From: Pelomonas sp. KK5
GTDB lineage: Bacteria > Pseudomonadota > Gammaproteobacteria > Burkholderiales > Burkholderiaceae_C
Reading direction: 5' to 3'
Length of the DNA stretch: 43,752 bases
Assembly (NCBI RefSeq): GCF_001984095.1
Contig: NZ_LYVQ01000024.1
Coordinates: forward strand, 1-43,752
The notes under the pieces are model-generated. The model saw only the letters and a list, made by a program, of their open reading frames with translations. It ran no database searches and was not told the origin of the DNA. Numbering within the stretch: the stretch's first letter is position 1; every line of letters begins with the position of its first letter. Positions 9,401-17,767 of this stretch are shown piece by piece. A program made the translations under genes and the position numbers.

Positions 9401-10297
9401 ATGAGCACCCGCACCTACGATTCCTCCGTTCCTGCCGCCAAGGTCGCCTTCCTCGGCCTGGGCGTCATGGGCCATCCGATGGCCGGCCACCTGGCCCGCG
9501 CCGGCCACTCGGTCACCGTCTACAACCGCACGACCGCCAAGGCCGAGGCCTGGGTGGCGGAGTACGGCAACGCCTTTGCGACCACGCCCGAGGCCGCGGC
9601 CAAGGACGCCGACATCGTCTTCGCCTGCGTCGGCAATGACGACGACCTGCGCTCGGTCACGCTGGGCGAGCAGGGCGCCTTCCACGGCATGAAGCCCGGC
9701 GCCGTCTTCGTCGACCACACGACCGCCTCCGCCGGCATCGCCCGCGAGCTGCACCGCGCTGCCATCGGCCGCGGCCTGCACTTCGTCGACGCGCCGGTCT
9801 CCGGCGGCCAGGCCGGCGCGGTCAACGGCGCGCTGACGGTGATGTGCGGCGGCGATGAGGCGCCATTCGAGGCGATCAAGCCGGTGGCGCTCGCCATGGC
9901 CAAGGCAGTGACCCGCGTCGGCACGGCCGGTGCCGGCCAGCTCGCCAAGATGGTCAACCAGATCTGCATCGCCGGCCTGGTGCAGGGCCTGTCCGAGGCG
10001 ATCGCCTTCGGCCAGACCGCGGGCCTGGACATGAAGCAGGTGCTGGACGTCATCGGCAAGGGCGCGGCGCAGAGCTGGCAGATGGACAACCGCGGCAAGA
10101 CCATGGTGGACGACCAGTTCGACTTCGGCTTCGCCGTCGACTGGATGCGCAAGGACCTGGGCCTGGTGCTCGACGAGGCCCGCCGCAACGGCGCCCGCGT
10201 GCCGGTGACGGCGCTGGTGGACCAGTTCTATGCCGACGTGCAGGACATGGGCGGCCGGCGCTGGGACACGTCCAGCTTGATCAAGCGCCTGCGCTGA
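9401..10297 (+). CDS. NAD(P)-dependent oxidoreductase, 3-hydroxyisobutyrate dehydrogenase family
   Basis: 298 residues. An N-terminal Rossmann domain has GLGVMG (19-24), with YNRTTAKAEAW after the second strand; the Asn-Arg suggests NADP could be preferred. The catalytic segment DAPVSGGQAGA (130-140) and the catalytic lysine in GQLAKMVNQ (Lys183) are present, followed by the all-helical C-terminal domain. The family reduces or oxidises beta-hydroxy acids such as 3-hydroxyisobutyrate, tartronate semialdehyde and succinic semialdehyde; the exact substrate is not decidable here. An AAGGTGG ribosome binding site overlaps the end of pilU, only 9 bases upstream, so some cotranscription with pilTU is likely. 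It is convergent with the ABC exporter operon, with a 9-base gap. Confidence 0.92.
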   Translation: MSTRTYDSSVPAAKVAFLGLGVMGHPMAGHLARAGHSVTVYNRTTAKAEAWVAEYGNAFATTPEAAAKDADIVFACVGNDDDLRSVTLGEQGAFHGMKPGAVFVDHTTASAGIARELHRAAIGRGLHFVDAPVSGGQAGAVNGALTVMCGGDEAPFEAIKPVALAMAKAVTRVGTAGAGQLAKMVNQICIAGLVQGLSEAIAFGQTAGLDMKQVLDVIGKGAAQSWQMDNRGKTMVDDQFDFGFAVDWMRKDLGLVLDEARRNGARVPVTALVDQFYADVQDMGGRRWDTSSLIKRLR

Positions 10298-10306
10298 GTC
10301 CGGGCG

Positions 10307-11626
10307 TCACAGCTCCCTCAGCGCGGCCGTCACCGGCTGCGTCGCCGCCCGCACCGCCGGGAACAGCCCGCCGATGAAGCCGATGGCCAGGGCCCACTTG
10401 AGCCCTTCCCACAGCAGCTGCGGCGACACCCGCAGCTCGAAGCTCAGCTTGCCCACCGAGTTGGCGGCCATCGTCGAGGCCGAGAAGCCGTTGAAGATGG
10501 CCCAGGCCAGCGCGCCGCCGATCAGGCCGCCGATGGCCGCGAGCAGCATCGTCTCCAGCATCACCGCGACCACCACCGGCAGGCCGCGGAAGCCGATCGC
10601 GCGCAGCGTGGCGATCTCGCGGGCGCGCGTGGCGACGGCGGCGAACATCGTGTTCAGCGCGCCGAACACCGCGCCCACGGCCATGATCGAGCCGACCACG
10701 ATGCCGATGATGCGCAGCAGCTTGGTCATCTGCTCGGACTGCTTGGCGAAGAAGTCCAGCGTGGTGCTGACGTCCACCTTCAGCTGCGGATTGGCCTCCA
10801 GCGCGGCCTTGAAGTCCTTGTAGGCGTCCTTGCTGGTCAGCCGCACGAAGACCGAGTTGCGGCCGCTGCCGCGCTTGTAGCTGTCGTTGACGACGTTGGC
10901 ATCGGCCCAGAGCTCGGACTCCATCGCGTCGCCCGAGGCGAACACGCCGACGATGGTCCAGTTCTCGCTGCCCAGGCGCAGCGTGCGGCCCACCTGCATG
11001 CCGGCGAACTGGCGCAGCGTGCCCTTGCCGATGATCAGCTCGCGCAGGCCCGGCGTGAACTTGCGGCCCTCGATGATCTTCAGCTTGTCGCGCACGTCGA
11101 AGGCCGCATCGCCGACGCCGCGCACCTGCGCGCTGCCGTCCTCGTCCGGCGCCTCCAGGATGGGCAGGTTGGCGGCGACGACGGTCTCGGCCGAAGCCAT
11201 CGGCTCGCCCTTGGCATTGCGCGCGATGCCCGGGGCCTGGGCGATCTGCACGACCTCCTCGCGCGACAGCACCGAGGCCACCTCGGCCGCCGAGGCGCCG
11301 CGCAGCACGATGGCGGTGTCCTCGCTGCCGGACTGGCGCAGCGTCTGCGCATAGCCCTCGGCCATCGCCAGCAGGGCCACCAGCACACCCACCACGCCCG
11401 CGATGCCGACGACGATCACCGCCGAGGCGCCGAGCCGCTGCGTCAGCGTGGCGATGCCCACCGCGGCCACCGAGCGCGCCTGCGTGCCCGGGCCGGGCAG
11501 CAGCAGCCACAGGGCCAGCAGCAGGGCCAGGGCCAGCGCGCCGAACCAGGGCAGCCAGACCCAGCCCACCAGCACCGCCACGGTCAGCAGCAGCAGGCCC
11601 AGACGAGAGAAGAAGGTCTTCATCAT
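10307..11626 (-). CDS. ABC exporter permease, FtsX/MacB type (second permease)
   Basis: 439 residues from the ATG at 11626; an adjacent ATG at 11623 is equally possible. It ends with an FtsX-type permease domain with three transmembrane helices (about 305-425, RIIGIVVGSIMAVGAVFGALNTM onward). A large extracytoplasmic MacB-like domain precedes this, flanked by a helix at about 66-88. The N-terminus has an extra pair of hydrophobic helices (about 9-25 and 28-44) before the usual first helix. Five bases separate it from the first permease gene, so the two are coupled and probably form a heterodimer. The frame is open far upstream through the first permease gene, but that part is out-of-frame shadow. 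The exported substrate is unknown. Confidence 0.9.
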   Translation of the reverse strand: MMKTFFSRLGLLLLTVAVLVGWVWLPWFGALALALLLALWLLLPGPGTQARSVAAVGIATLTQRLGASAVIVVGIAGVVGVLVALLAMAEGYAQTLRQSGSEDTAIVLRGASAAEVASVLSREEVVQIAQAPGIARNAKGEPMASAETVVAANLPILEAPDEDGSAQVRGVGDAAFDVRDKLKIIEGRKFTPGLRELIIGKGTLRQFAGMQVGRTLRLGSENWTIVGVFASGDAMESELWADANVVNDSYKRGSGRNSVFVRLTSKDAYKDFKAALEANPQLKVDVSTTLDFFAKQSEQMTKLLRIIGIVVGSIMAVGAVFGALNTMFAAVATRAREIATLRAIGFRGLPVVVAVMLETMLLAAIGGLIGGALAWAIFNGFSASTMAANSVGKLSFELRVSPQLLWEGLKWALAIGFIGGLFPAVRAATQPVTAALREL

Positions 11627-11631
11627 GATCG

Positions 11632-12801
11632 TCAGGCCCTCCCGGCCAGTGCGTCGGTGATGTTGAGCCGCATCGCATGCCGCGCCGGAATGGCGCCGAC
11701 GATCAGCCCGAACAGCAGCATCAGCGCCCCGCCCAGCGCCCAGCTCTTGGCGCCGGCGGCGGTGAGGTTCAGCATGCCGCCGCTGCCGGCACTGATGATG
11801 GGGCCGATGATGCTGGACAGCAGCATGCCGATGGCGCCGCCGATCACCAGCAGCAGCACCGATTCGGCCAGCACCATCGCCATCACGCTGGTGCCGGAGA
11901 AGCCCAGCGTCTTCAGCACCGCGATCTCGCCGGTGCGCTCGCGCACCGCCTGCATCATCGTGTTGCCGGCCAGCAGCAGCAGCGTGAAGAACACGGCGCC
12001 CATGATCGACGTGGTGATCAGCCCGATGTCGGCGAACTGCTTCATCCACGAGGCGGTCGCCGCCTGCTCGGTCATCGTGCGGGTCTCGTGGTCGGAGTTG
12101 GCGGAGATGGCATCGATCGCCTTCAGCACGCGATCCGCCTGGTTGACGTCCTTGACGCTGGTGACGTACCAGCCGGCCTGGCCCTGGTTGTATGGCGTGG
12201 TGTCGTCGAAGTATTTCCAGTTGAGCAGGAACATCTGGTCGTACCAGCCGTCGGTCTTCATATTGCCGACGTGGACCAGGCCCACCAGCTGGAACTGCCA
12301 GTTCTTGCTGCCGCTGCGGTCCGGGAAGATGGTCGACTGCAGCGGGATCTTGTCGCCCACCTTCCAGCCGAAGCGCTTGGCCAGGCCCTCGCCGACCAGC
12401 GCGCCCATCGGCGTCTTGGCAAAGGCCTCTCGGGCCTCGGCGCTGACCTGCATCTCCGGATAGAGGTCCAGGTAGTTCGGCGCCACGGCGAAGCTGAAGA
12501 CCTGGTTGTGCGGGTCCTGGTAGGCGCCGCCGAACCAGTTCGCGTAGGTGACCGCCTTGACGCCGTCCACCTGCGAGATGCGCTGGGCCAGCGACATCGG
12601 CAGCAGCTGGATGAAGGACAGCTTGGAGCCGGTCTGCAGGCGCGAGGCGCCGTTGGCGCTCTGGCCGGCCTCGTCGAAGGAGTGGCGCACGGCATCGAGC
12701 AGGCCGAACAGCAGGAAGGCCGTGACGACCGAGACCAGCGTCAGGAAGGTGCGGGTCTTGCGCCGGAACAGCGCGGCCCACACGAGGTGGAGGTATTTCA
12801 T
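11632..12801 (-). CDS. ABC exporter permease, FtsX/MacB type (first permease)
   Basis: 389 residues. TM1 lies at about 18-38 (TFLTLVSVVTAFLLFGLLDAV), then comes a periplasmic MacB-like core domain of about 230 residues, then the FtsX domain with three helices (about 262-382) containing the coupling segment VRERTGEIAVLKTLGFSG, which contacts the ATPase. This is the MacB/LolCE/DevC architecture used in mechanotransmission-type ABC systems. It is the third gene of a four-gene operon: adaptor, ATPase, permease, permease. The start is 19 bases after the end of the ATPase gene, with GGGAGGC as a good ribosome binding site. Confidence 0.93.
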   Translation of the reverse strand: MKYLHLVWAALFRRKTRTFLTLVSVVTAFLLFGLLDAVRHSFDEAGQSANGASRLQTGSKLSFIQLLPMSLAQRISQVDGVKAVTYANWFGGAYQDPHNQVFSFAVAPNYLDLYPEMQVSAEAREAFAKTPMGALVGEGLAKRFGWKVGDKIPLQSTIFPDRSGSKNWQFQLVGLVHVGNMKTDGWYDQMFLLNWKYFDDTTPYNQGQAGWYVTSVKDVNQADRVLKAIDAISANSDHETRTMTEQAATASWMKQFADIGLITTSIMGAVFFTLLLLAGNTMMQAVRERTGEIAVLKTLGFSGTSVMAMVLAESVLLLVIGGAIGMLLSSIIGPIISAGSGGMLNLTAAGAKSWALGGALMLLFGLIVGAIPARHAMRLNITDALAGRA

Positions 12802-12820
12802 CGGTGGCCTCCCTTCCTCA

Positions 12821-13510
12821 TCAAGCCGTGGCGGCTTCGACCAGCGTGCCCTTGTCCAGATGCAGCGTGTGCCGCGCGCGCTCGGCGGCCTTGGGGTCGT
12901 GGGTGACCATCACGATGGTCTTGCCGTGGTCGCGGTTGAGCACGCCCAGCAGGGCCAGCACCTCCTCGGCCGATTCGCGGTCCAGGTCGCCGGTGGGCTC
13001 GTCGCAGACCAGCAGCGTCGGGTCGGAGACGATGGCCCGCGCGATCGAGACCCGCTGCTGCTGGCCGCCGGAGAGCTCGGCGGGTCGGTGCGTGGCGCGG
13101 TCCGCCAGGCCCACCAGCTGCAGCGCGATGGCGGCGCGCTTCTTGCGCTCGCCAGCGGAGAGCTTGGTCAGCAGCAGCGGCAGTTCCACATTGCGCTGTG
13201 CCGACAGCGCCGGCATCAGGTTGTAGAACTGGAACACGAAGCCCACCTGCGCCGCGCGCCAGCGGGCCAGCGGGCCGGCGCCGAGCTGGTCGATGCGCTG
13301 GCCGGACACGGTGAGCGAGCCGCCGCTGGGCGCATCGAGCCCGCCGATCAGGTTCAGCAGCGTGGTCTTGCCGGAGCCCGACGGGCCCATCAGCGCGAGG
13401 AAATCACCCTGCTCGACGTCGAGGTCGATGTGGTGGAGGACCTCCACCTTCTGCTTGCCCCGCTGGTAGACCTTGGACAGGTCTCGGATCTCGATCAGCT
13501 TGCTTCCCAT
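12821..13510 (-). CDS. ABC exporter ATPase, LolD/MacB type
   Basis: 229 residues. Walker A is GPSGSGKTT, the signature is LSGGQQQR, Walker B is LLVCDEPTGDLD and the H-loop is IVMVTHD. The EPTGDLD box and overall length place it in the LolD/MacB/FtsE subgroup that drives periplasmic conformational work rather than simple transport. The start MGSKLIEIRDLSKVY at 13510 has a GGAGG ribosome binding site; the frame is open further upstream but that would run into the adaptor gene. It would dimerise beneath the two permeases encoded downstream. Confidence 0.95.
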   Translation of the reverse strand: MGSKLIEIRDLSKVYQRGKQKVEVLHHIDLDVEQGDFLALMGPSGSGKTTLLNLIGGLDAPSGGSLTVSGQRIDQLGAGPLARWRAAQVGFVFQFYNLMPALSAQRNVELPLLLTKLSAGERKKRAAIALQLVGLADRATHRPAELSGGQQQRVSIARAIVSDPTLLVCDEPTGDLDRESAEEVLALLGVLNRDHGKTIVMVTHDPKAAERARHTLHLDKGTLVEAATA

Positions 13511-13544
13511 CGATCCACCTCCGCTGAGTGTCAGGTCTTGCCGC

Positions 13545-14801
13545 TTACTTCGTGTCCTTGTCCGCTTCCTTGGCCGCGGCGCCGTCCTGCAGCGCCGCAT
13601 CGGGGGCCAGCACGACGCGCTCGCCCGCCTGCAGTCCGTCGAGGATGGGCGTTATCCCGCCGGCCTCGGCGCCGGCCTTCACATGGCGCCGGTGCACCCG
13701 GCCGCCGTCGAAGACGAACACCACCTTCTCGCCGTCGCGTTGTACCACCGCCGGGCCCGGCACGGTCACGCCGGCCGGCGGCGCGGCGCCGGTCTTGGCA
13801 AGGGCTGGCGCCTCACGCAGGAAGGTCACGCGCGCGCCCATGTCCGGCACCATGCGCGCGTCCTTGGCGCCGGTGAAGCCGATGCGCACCTTGATCGTCG
13901 CCTTGCCGCGGTCGGCGGTCGGGATGATGGCGATCACGCGGGCGGGGATCTTCCAGTCCGGGTAGGCGTCCAGCACGGCCTCGCAGGGCATGTCGGGCTT
14001 CACCTGGCCGATCGAGGCCTCGTTGACGTCGACCTCGATCTCCAGCGAGTCCATGTCCACGATGGTGCCGACGCCGGTGCGGGTGAAGCCGCCGCCGGCC
14101 GACAGCGGCGAGACGATCTCGCCCACCTGGGCGGCCTTGGCCGTGACCACGCCGGCAAAGGGCGCGCGCACGATGGTGTAGTCGAAGTTCACCTGCGCCT
14201 GGTTCAGCTGGGCCCGTGCGGCATCGGCCGAGCGTTGCCGCGTCAGCAGCCCTGCCTGGTTGACGGCCACCGCGTTGTCGGCCTGCTCGGCCGCCTGCTG
14301 CGAGACCATGCCCTGGGCGCGCAGCTCGGCCTGGCGGCGCGAATCGGCCTGCGACTGGGTCAGCGTGGCGCGGGCCTGCTCGACCTGTGCGTCGGCGGCG
14401 CGGGCGTTGGCGCGGGCCAGTTCCAGCGCGGCGCGCTGCGAGGCGTCTTCGAGGCGGGCGAGGACCTGATCCTTCTTCACGGTGTCGCCGGCGTCGATGT
14501 AGACGGCGGTCAGCGTGCCGGTGATCTGGGTGGAGACGGTGGCCTGGCGCCGTGCGACGAGGTAGCCGGTGGCCTGGAGCACGGCAGCGCCGGCGCTGCT
14601 GCCGTTCGCGGCGGTGGACTGCGCGGCCGCCAGCTTCACCGGCACCAGCCGGCTGTTCGCCCACCACCAGGCGCCGCCGCCGGCCAGCAGGGCCACCGCG
14701 ACCACGCCGCCGACGACCGGCCACAGCCAGGACGGGAGACCGCTGCCGGCGTCACGCTCGGCATGGTCGATACGGAGTTCCTTCAGCAGGTTCGGATCGA
14801 T
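13545..14801 (-). CDS. Periplasmic adaptor (HlyD/MacA family) of the ABC exporter, apparent ATC start
   Basis: About 418 residues if begun at the ATC codon 14801-14799. An N-terminal cytoplasmic stretch (NLLKELRIDHAERDAG) leads into a transmembrane anchor (LPSWLWPVVGGVVAVALLAGGGAWWW). The lipoyl half-motifs (GYLVARRQATVSTQITG and APFAGVVTAKAAQVGEIV), a long alpha-hairpin (about 130-210) and the beta-barrel domain follow. It links the inner-membrane ABC complex to an outer-membrane factor, none of which is encoded here. The first canonical start, GTG 14705, would begin inside the membrane helix. No ATG, GTG or TTG occurs in frame upstream of it, yet AGGGAGG sits 6 bases before the ATC. Confidence 0.85.
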   Translation of the reverse strand: MDPNLLKELRIDHAERDAGSGLPSWLWPVVGGVVAVALLAGGGAWWWANSRLVPVKLAAAQSTAANGSSAGAAVLQATGYLVARRQATVSTQITGTLTAVYIDAGDTVKKDQVLARLEDASQRAALELARANARAADAQVEQARATLTQSQADSRRQAELRAQGMVSQQAAEQADNAVAVNQAGLLTRQRSADAARAQLNQAQVNFDYTIVRAPFAGVVTAKAAQVGEIVSPLSAGGGFTRTGVGTIVDMDSLEIEVDVNEASIGQVKPDMPCEAVLDAYPDWKIPARVIAIIPTADRGKATIKVRIGFTGAKDARMVPDMGARVTFLREAPALAKTGAAPPAGVTVPGPAVVQRDGEKVVFVFDGGRVHRRHVKAGAEAGGITPILDGLQAGERVVLAPDAALQDGAAAKEADKDTK

Positions 14802-14807
14802 GGCGGG

Positions 14808-14814
14808 CCTCCCT
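14808..14814 (-). promoter_or_regulatory. Strong Shine-Dalgarno before the non-canonical adaptor start
   Basis: On the minus strand AGGGAGG (14814 to 14808) is followed by six bases and then ATC (14801-14799). This spacing is ideal for initiation, and the frame that begins there is the adaptor reading frame. It is the main evidence that the ATC, rather than the internal GTG at 14705, is the initiation codon. Confidence 0.65.
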
Positions 14815-14824
14815 GGTGTGCCCG

Positions 14825-15487
14825 TCAGGGCGTCTTGGCCGCTGGCCGGGGCACGGTATTGGCCAGGTCTTCCTCGCTGATCACGTCGAAGCAGCGAACC
14901 ACGCGCTTGACGCCCTGGATGCCGGCGACCAGGTCGCTGGCGCGCTTGGCTTCGCGCTCGGTGACGCGGCCCATCAGGAACACGTCCCCGCGCTCGACGA
15001 CGACGTAGAAGGCGTTGGAGATCAGGTCCTTGGCGTCGACCAGGGTGGCCTTGATCTTGGTCTGGATCAGCGTGTCGTTGGCGCGGCTGGACAGCGAGCT
15101 CTGGAAGGTCACCGCGGTTTCGTCCAGCACCTTGGCCACGTTCTCGACGCCGCCGGCGATGCGCACGGCGGTGGCCTTGTCTTCCTCGGCGCGGACCTCG
15201 CCGGTCAGCAGCACGATGCGGTTGTAGCTGTTGACGCTGATGTGGACCCGGTCGCCCAGCTGCTCCTTGATGCGTTGGCCGGCCTTGAACTCGATGCCCT
15301 CGTCCTCAACCTGGGTGCCGGAGGTGCGGCGGTCGGTGGCGACCATCGTGCCGCCGATGGCGGCGCCGCCCAGCAGCAGCGGCGCGCAGCCGGTGTTCAG
15401 CAGCGTCGTGCCGGCGATGGCGGCCAGCAGCAGGAGGTGGCGGGGCTTGAAGAAGAAGTACGGCTTGGTGTTCATCTTGCGATCCAT
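14825..15487 (-). CDS. dolP: BON-domain outer-membrane lipoprotein, DolP (YraP) type
   Basis: 220 residues. A signal peptide ends in a lipobox (LLNTGC), so the mature protein should be a lipoprotein. Two BON domains follow (about 70-140 and 150-210), with the repeated pattern of strand, helix and Gly (VLLTGEVRAEEDKATAVRIAGGVENVAKV and VFLMGRVTEREAKRASDLVAGIQGVKRV). E. coli DolP supports outer-membrane integrity and lies beside diaA, as here. The ATG at 15487 gives MDRKMNTK; the second ATG at 15475 is equally possible, and neither has a strong ribosome binding site. It may be cotranscribed with the ABC exporter genes, whose adaptor begins only 23 bases after its end. Confidence 0.9.
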   Translation of the reverse strand: MDRKMNTKPYFFFKPRHLLLLAAIAGTTLLNTGCAPLLLGGAAIGGTMVATDRRTSGTQVEDEGIEFKAGQRIKEQLGDRVHISVNSYNRIVLLTGEVRAEEDKATAVRIAGGVENVAKVLDETAVTFQSSLSSRANDTLIQTKIKATLVDAKDLISNAFYVVVERGDVFLMGRVTEREAKRASDLVAGIQGVKRVVRCFDVISEEDLANTVPRPAAKTP

Positions 15488-15517
15488 GGGGTCAGGTCTT
15501 GTCGGTCGTCGTGGCGC

Positions 15518-16099
15518 TCATTCGCCGGTGCCCAGCAACTGCATGTCGACGGCGTCGCACAGGCAGTGGGCCAGCAGACGCTGCGCCTCGGACACGCGGG
15601 GCTGGCGGCTGTGGGGCACGCGGATCTGCACGTCGGTGTCGCGCAGCAGGCCGCGCAGTTCCTCGTCCTGGCTGCCGCTGAGCGCGATCACGCTCATGTC
15701 CTGGCCGTGCGCGGCGGCGAGCACCTCGGCCCACGGCGCGCGCTGGGTGTCGAACACCAGCAGCAGGTCGCCGGGATGGCCCAGGGTCTGCACCTGGCGG
15801 GCCAGCGAGGCGTCCTCGCTGCCGCTGGCATGGGCCCGCGCATCGAGCGACCAGGCGGCCAGGCCGGGGCGGTCCTGCTCGAAGCGGCCCACCAGCAGCG
15901 CCGCCATATAGCTGGCATCCAGCGCCGACAGGCCCTGGCCGACGCACAGCACGCGGCCGCCGCCGGTGATGCCGTCCACCAGCATCTGCGCCGCCACGGC
16001 GACCGGGCGGGAGAGCTGCTCGGCGACCTGGTAGAGCAGGTCGGCGCTCTCGAAGAATTGGGTTTGGATCCGTTGTTCCAGCATGTCGGGCGGGATCAT
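15518..16099 (-). CDS. diaA: SIS-domain protein, DiaA/GmhA family
   Basis: 193 residues forming one SIS (sugar isomerase) domain. The phosphosugar-binding loop reads GQGLSALDASYMAALLVGRFEQDRPGLAA, in the position of the loop shared by DiaA and phosphoheptose isomerase GmhA. In E. coli, DiaA binds DnaA and promotes timely replication initiation. Genomic placement next to dolP and yraN, as in E. coli, favours DiaA over GmhA, and the loop departs from the canonical GmhA sequence. Its ATG overlaps the TGA of yraN (ATGA), so translation is coupled. An alternative start (MLEQRIQ) lies five codons in. Confidence 0.82.
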   Translation of the reverse strand: MIPPDMLEQRIQTQFFESADLLYQVAEQLSRPVAVAAQMLVDGITGGGRVLCVGQGLSALDASYMAALLVGRFEQDRPGLAAWSLDARAHASGSEDASLARQVQTLGHPGDLLLVFDTQRAPWAEVLAAAHGQDMSVIALSGSQDEELRGLLRDTDVQIRVPHSRQPRVSEAQRLLAHCLCDAVDMQLLGTGE

Positions 16100-16482
16100 A
16101 TGTCAGCATCAAATGCCGCCTGTAGCCATTCGATACCGTCGCCATCGAGGGCCACGACGTCGAAGCGGCAGGGCGGCGGGCTGGCCAGGCGCAGCAGGTA
16201 GTGCTGCGCCGCGTAGATCAGGCGGCGCTGCTTGGTCGAGGTGACGCTGGCGGCCGCCCCGCCGTGCGCGCGGCCGGCGCGGGCGCGCACTTCCACGAAG
16301 GCCAGCGTGCCGTCGCGCGGGTCGCGCATGATCAGGTCCACCTCGCCGGCCCGCGCACCGGGGCCGCGGGCCACCCGATAATTGCGCTCCACCAGGACGA
16401 GGCCATGCCGCTGCAGGTGCTGCAGCGCGCGGTCCTCGGCAGCCTGGCCGGTCTGCATTCGACGCGAGCCCCACTTGAACAT
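16096..16482 (-). CDS. yraN: YraN family (UPF0102) nuclease-fold protein
   Basis: 128 residues. The UPF0102 signature of a restriction-endonuclease-like fold is present: TGQAAEDRALQHLQRHGLVLVERNYR, then GEVDLIMRD, then LAFVEVRAR, which provides the Glu, Asp and Glu-x-Lys-like residues, with Arg in the place of the usual Lys (EVRAR). A Ser/Thr-Lys-Arg segment (SVTSTKQRRLIYAAQHYL) completes the core. The biological role is unsettled. The start at 16482 has an AGAGG ribosome binding site on the minus strand. It is divergent from rsmI with 19 bases between the start codons. The frame is open upstream, but that part overlaps rsmI and is shadow. Confidence 0.92.
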   Translation of the reverse strand: MFKWGSRRMQTGQAAEDRALQHLQRHGLVLVERNYRVARGPGARAGEVDLIMRDPRDGTLAFVEVRARAGRAHGGAAASVTSTKQRRLIYAAQHYLLRLASPPPCRFDVVALDGDGIEWLQAAFDADI

Positions 16483-16501
16483 CACCGATGCCTCTTTGCT
16501 G

Positions 16502-17404
16502 ATGCAGGCCGCCGCGGCCGCGGCCGGCGCCCAGCAGTATCCCGCAGCGACGCTGTACGTCGTCGCCACCCCGATCGGCAACCTCGCCGACCTCAGCCTG
16601 CGCGCGATCCACGTGCTGGGCCTGGTCGACGCCGTCGCCTGCGAGGACACGCGGGTCAGCGCCGGCCTGCTGCGCCACCTGGGCCTGCACCGGCCGCTGA
16701 TCACGCTGCACCAGCACAACGAGCGCGAGGCCAGCGCCGCGCTGGTCGAGCGGCTGAAGCAGGGCGAGCGCATGGCCTATGTGTCCGATGCCGGCACGCC
16801 GGCGATCTCGGATCCCGGTGCGGTGCTGGTGGCCGCGGTGGCGGCGGCGGGGCTGCGCGTCTTCCCGGTGCCCGGGGCGAGCAGCACGGTCACGGCGCTG
16901 AGCGTGGCCGGCGATGCCGCGGCCGACGGTTTCGCCTTCGCCGGCTTCCTGCCGACCAAGGCGCAGGAGCGGCGCAATGCACTGCAGGCGCTGTGTGGCA
17001 GTTCGATCAGCCAGGTGCTGTTCGAGGCGCCGCATCGGATCAAGGCCTTGCTGGACCTGCTGGCGGAACTCTGTCCGGAGCAGACGGTGACCGTGTGCCG
17101 CGAGTTGACCAAGCAGTTCGAGACCGTTCATACGGCGCCTGCGGCGACGCTGCCGGGCTGGCTGGCCGCCGACGCGCAACGCGAGCGCGGCGAGTTCGTG
17201 CTGGTGCTGCATGCGGTGGCGGCCACGGCCGGTGCCCGTGAGGACGAACTGCCGGCCGAGGCGCTGCGCATGCTCAAGATCCTGCTGGCGGAGCTGCCGC
17301 TGAAGCAGGCCGTGTCGCTGACGACCGAGTTGAGCGGAGCGCCGCGCAAGCGTCTGTACGACACCGCGCTGGCGCTGAAGAACGAAGCTGAGTCAGACGA
17401 TTGA
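16502..17404 (+). CDS. rsmI: 16S rRNA (cytidine1402-2'-O)-methyltransferase RsmI
   Basis: 300 residues of the tetrapyrrole-methylase-like SAM methyltransferase fold. RsmI 2'-O-methylates C1402 of 16S rRNA in the decoding centre. Signatures are LYVVATPIGNLADLSLRAI, VACEDTRVSAGLL, YVSDAGTPAISDPGAVLV, VPGASSTVTALSVAG, FLPTKAQERR, LFEAPHRIKALLDLL and CRELTKQFETVH. The ATG at 16502 lacks a ribosome binding site; a hydrophilic Ala/Gln lead of about 15 residues precedes the core. It is divergent from yraN, the usual partner in beta-proteobacteria; lpoA, which E. coli has between them, is absent. Confidence 0.95.
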   Translation: MQAAAAAAGAQQYPAATLYVVATPIGNLADLSLRAIHVLGLVDAVACEDTRVSAGLLRHLGLHRPLITLHQHNEREASAALVERLKQGERMAYVSDAGTPAISDPGAVLVAAVAAAGLRVFPVPGASSTVTALSVAGDAAADGFAFAGFLPTKAQERRNALQALCGSSISQVLFEAPHRIKALLDLLAELCPEQTVTVCRELTKQFETVHTAPAATLPGWLAADAQRERGEFVLVLHAVAATAGAREDELPAEALRMLKILLAELPLKQAVSLTTELSGAPRKRLYDTALALKNEAESDD

Positions 17405-17408
17405 TCGA

Positions 17409-17732
17409 TCAGCCGGCCGTACGGTCGTTGGTCTTGGCCTTCTCGATCGAGTGGCTGGCCTTGTTCTGCATCTTGGCCAGGCGGGCGCGTTCGGCGGGGC
17501 TCACGTAGCCATCGGCCTTGGCGTGCACCTCGGCGCGGTGGATCTTGGCCTGCTGCTTCTCCAGATGGCGCGTTTCCTTGTGCGTCAGCTCGCCGCTGGC
17601 GACGCCCTGGTCGATGCGGGCCTGCTGGTTCGCTTCGCGCTGGTCGACGCGCGGCGTGGCGGTCTGGGCCTGGCTGAGAGCGGCGAAGCCGGCCAGGGAC
17701 AGCAGGGCGATCAGTTGGGTGGTGCGCTTCAT
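17409..17732 (-). CDS. Small secreted charged protein, unknown function
   Basis: 107 residues. The signal peptide MKRTTQLIALLSLAGFAALSQA precedes a mature part of about 85 residues rich in Lys, Arg, Glu, Gln and His, predicted helical. It contains the phrase RIDQGVASGELTHKETRHLEKQQAKIHRAEVHAKADGYVSPAERARL, in which two similar halves (VASGELTHKE and ADGYVSPAER) resemble a degenerate internal repeat. I have seen similar small proteins annotated as hypothetical in Burkholderiales. A strong AAGGAA ribosome binding site precedes the start. It is convergent with rsmI, with a 4-base gap. Confidence 0.85.
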   Translation of the reverse strand: MKRTTQLIALLSLAGFAALSQAQTATPRVDQREANQQARIDQGVASGELTHKETRHLEKQQAKIHRAEVHAKADGYVSPAERARLAKMQNKASHSIEKAKTNDRTAG

Positions 17733-17767
17733 GGTCAGGGTTCCTTTTCGCTGGTCGCCCGATGGGG

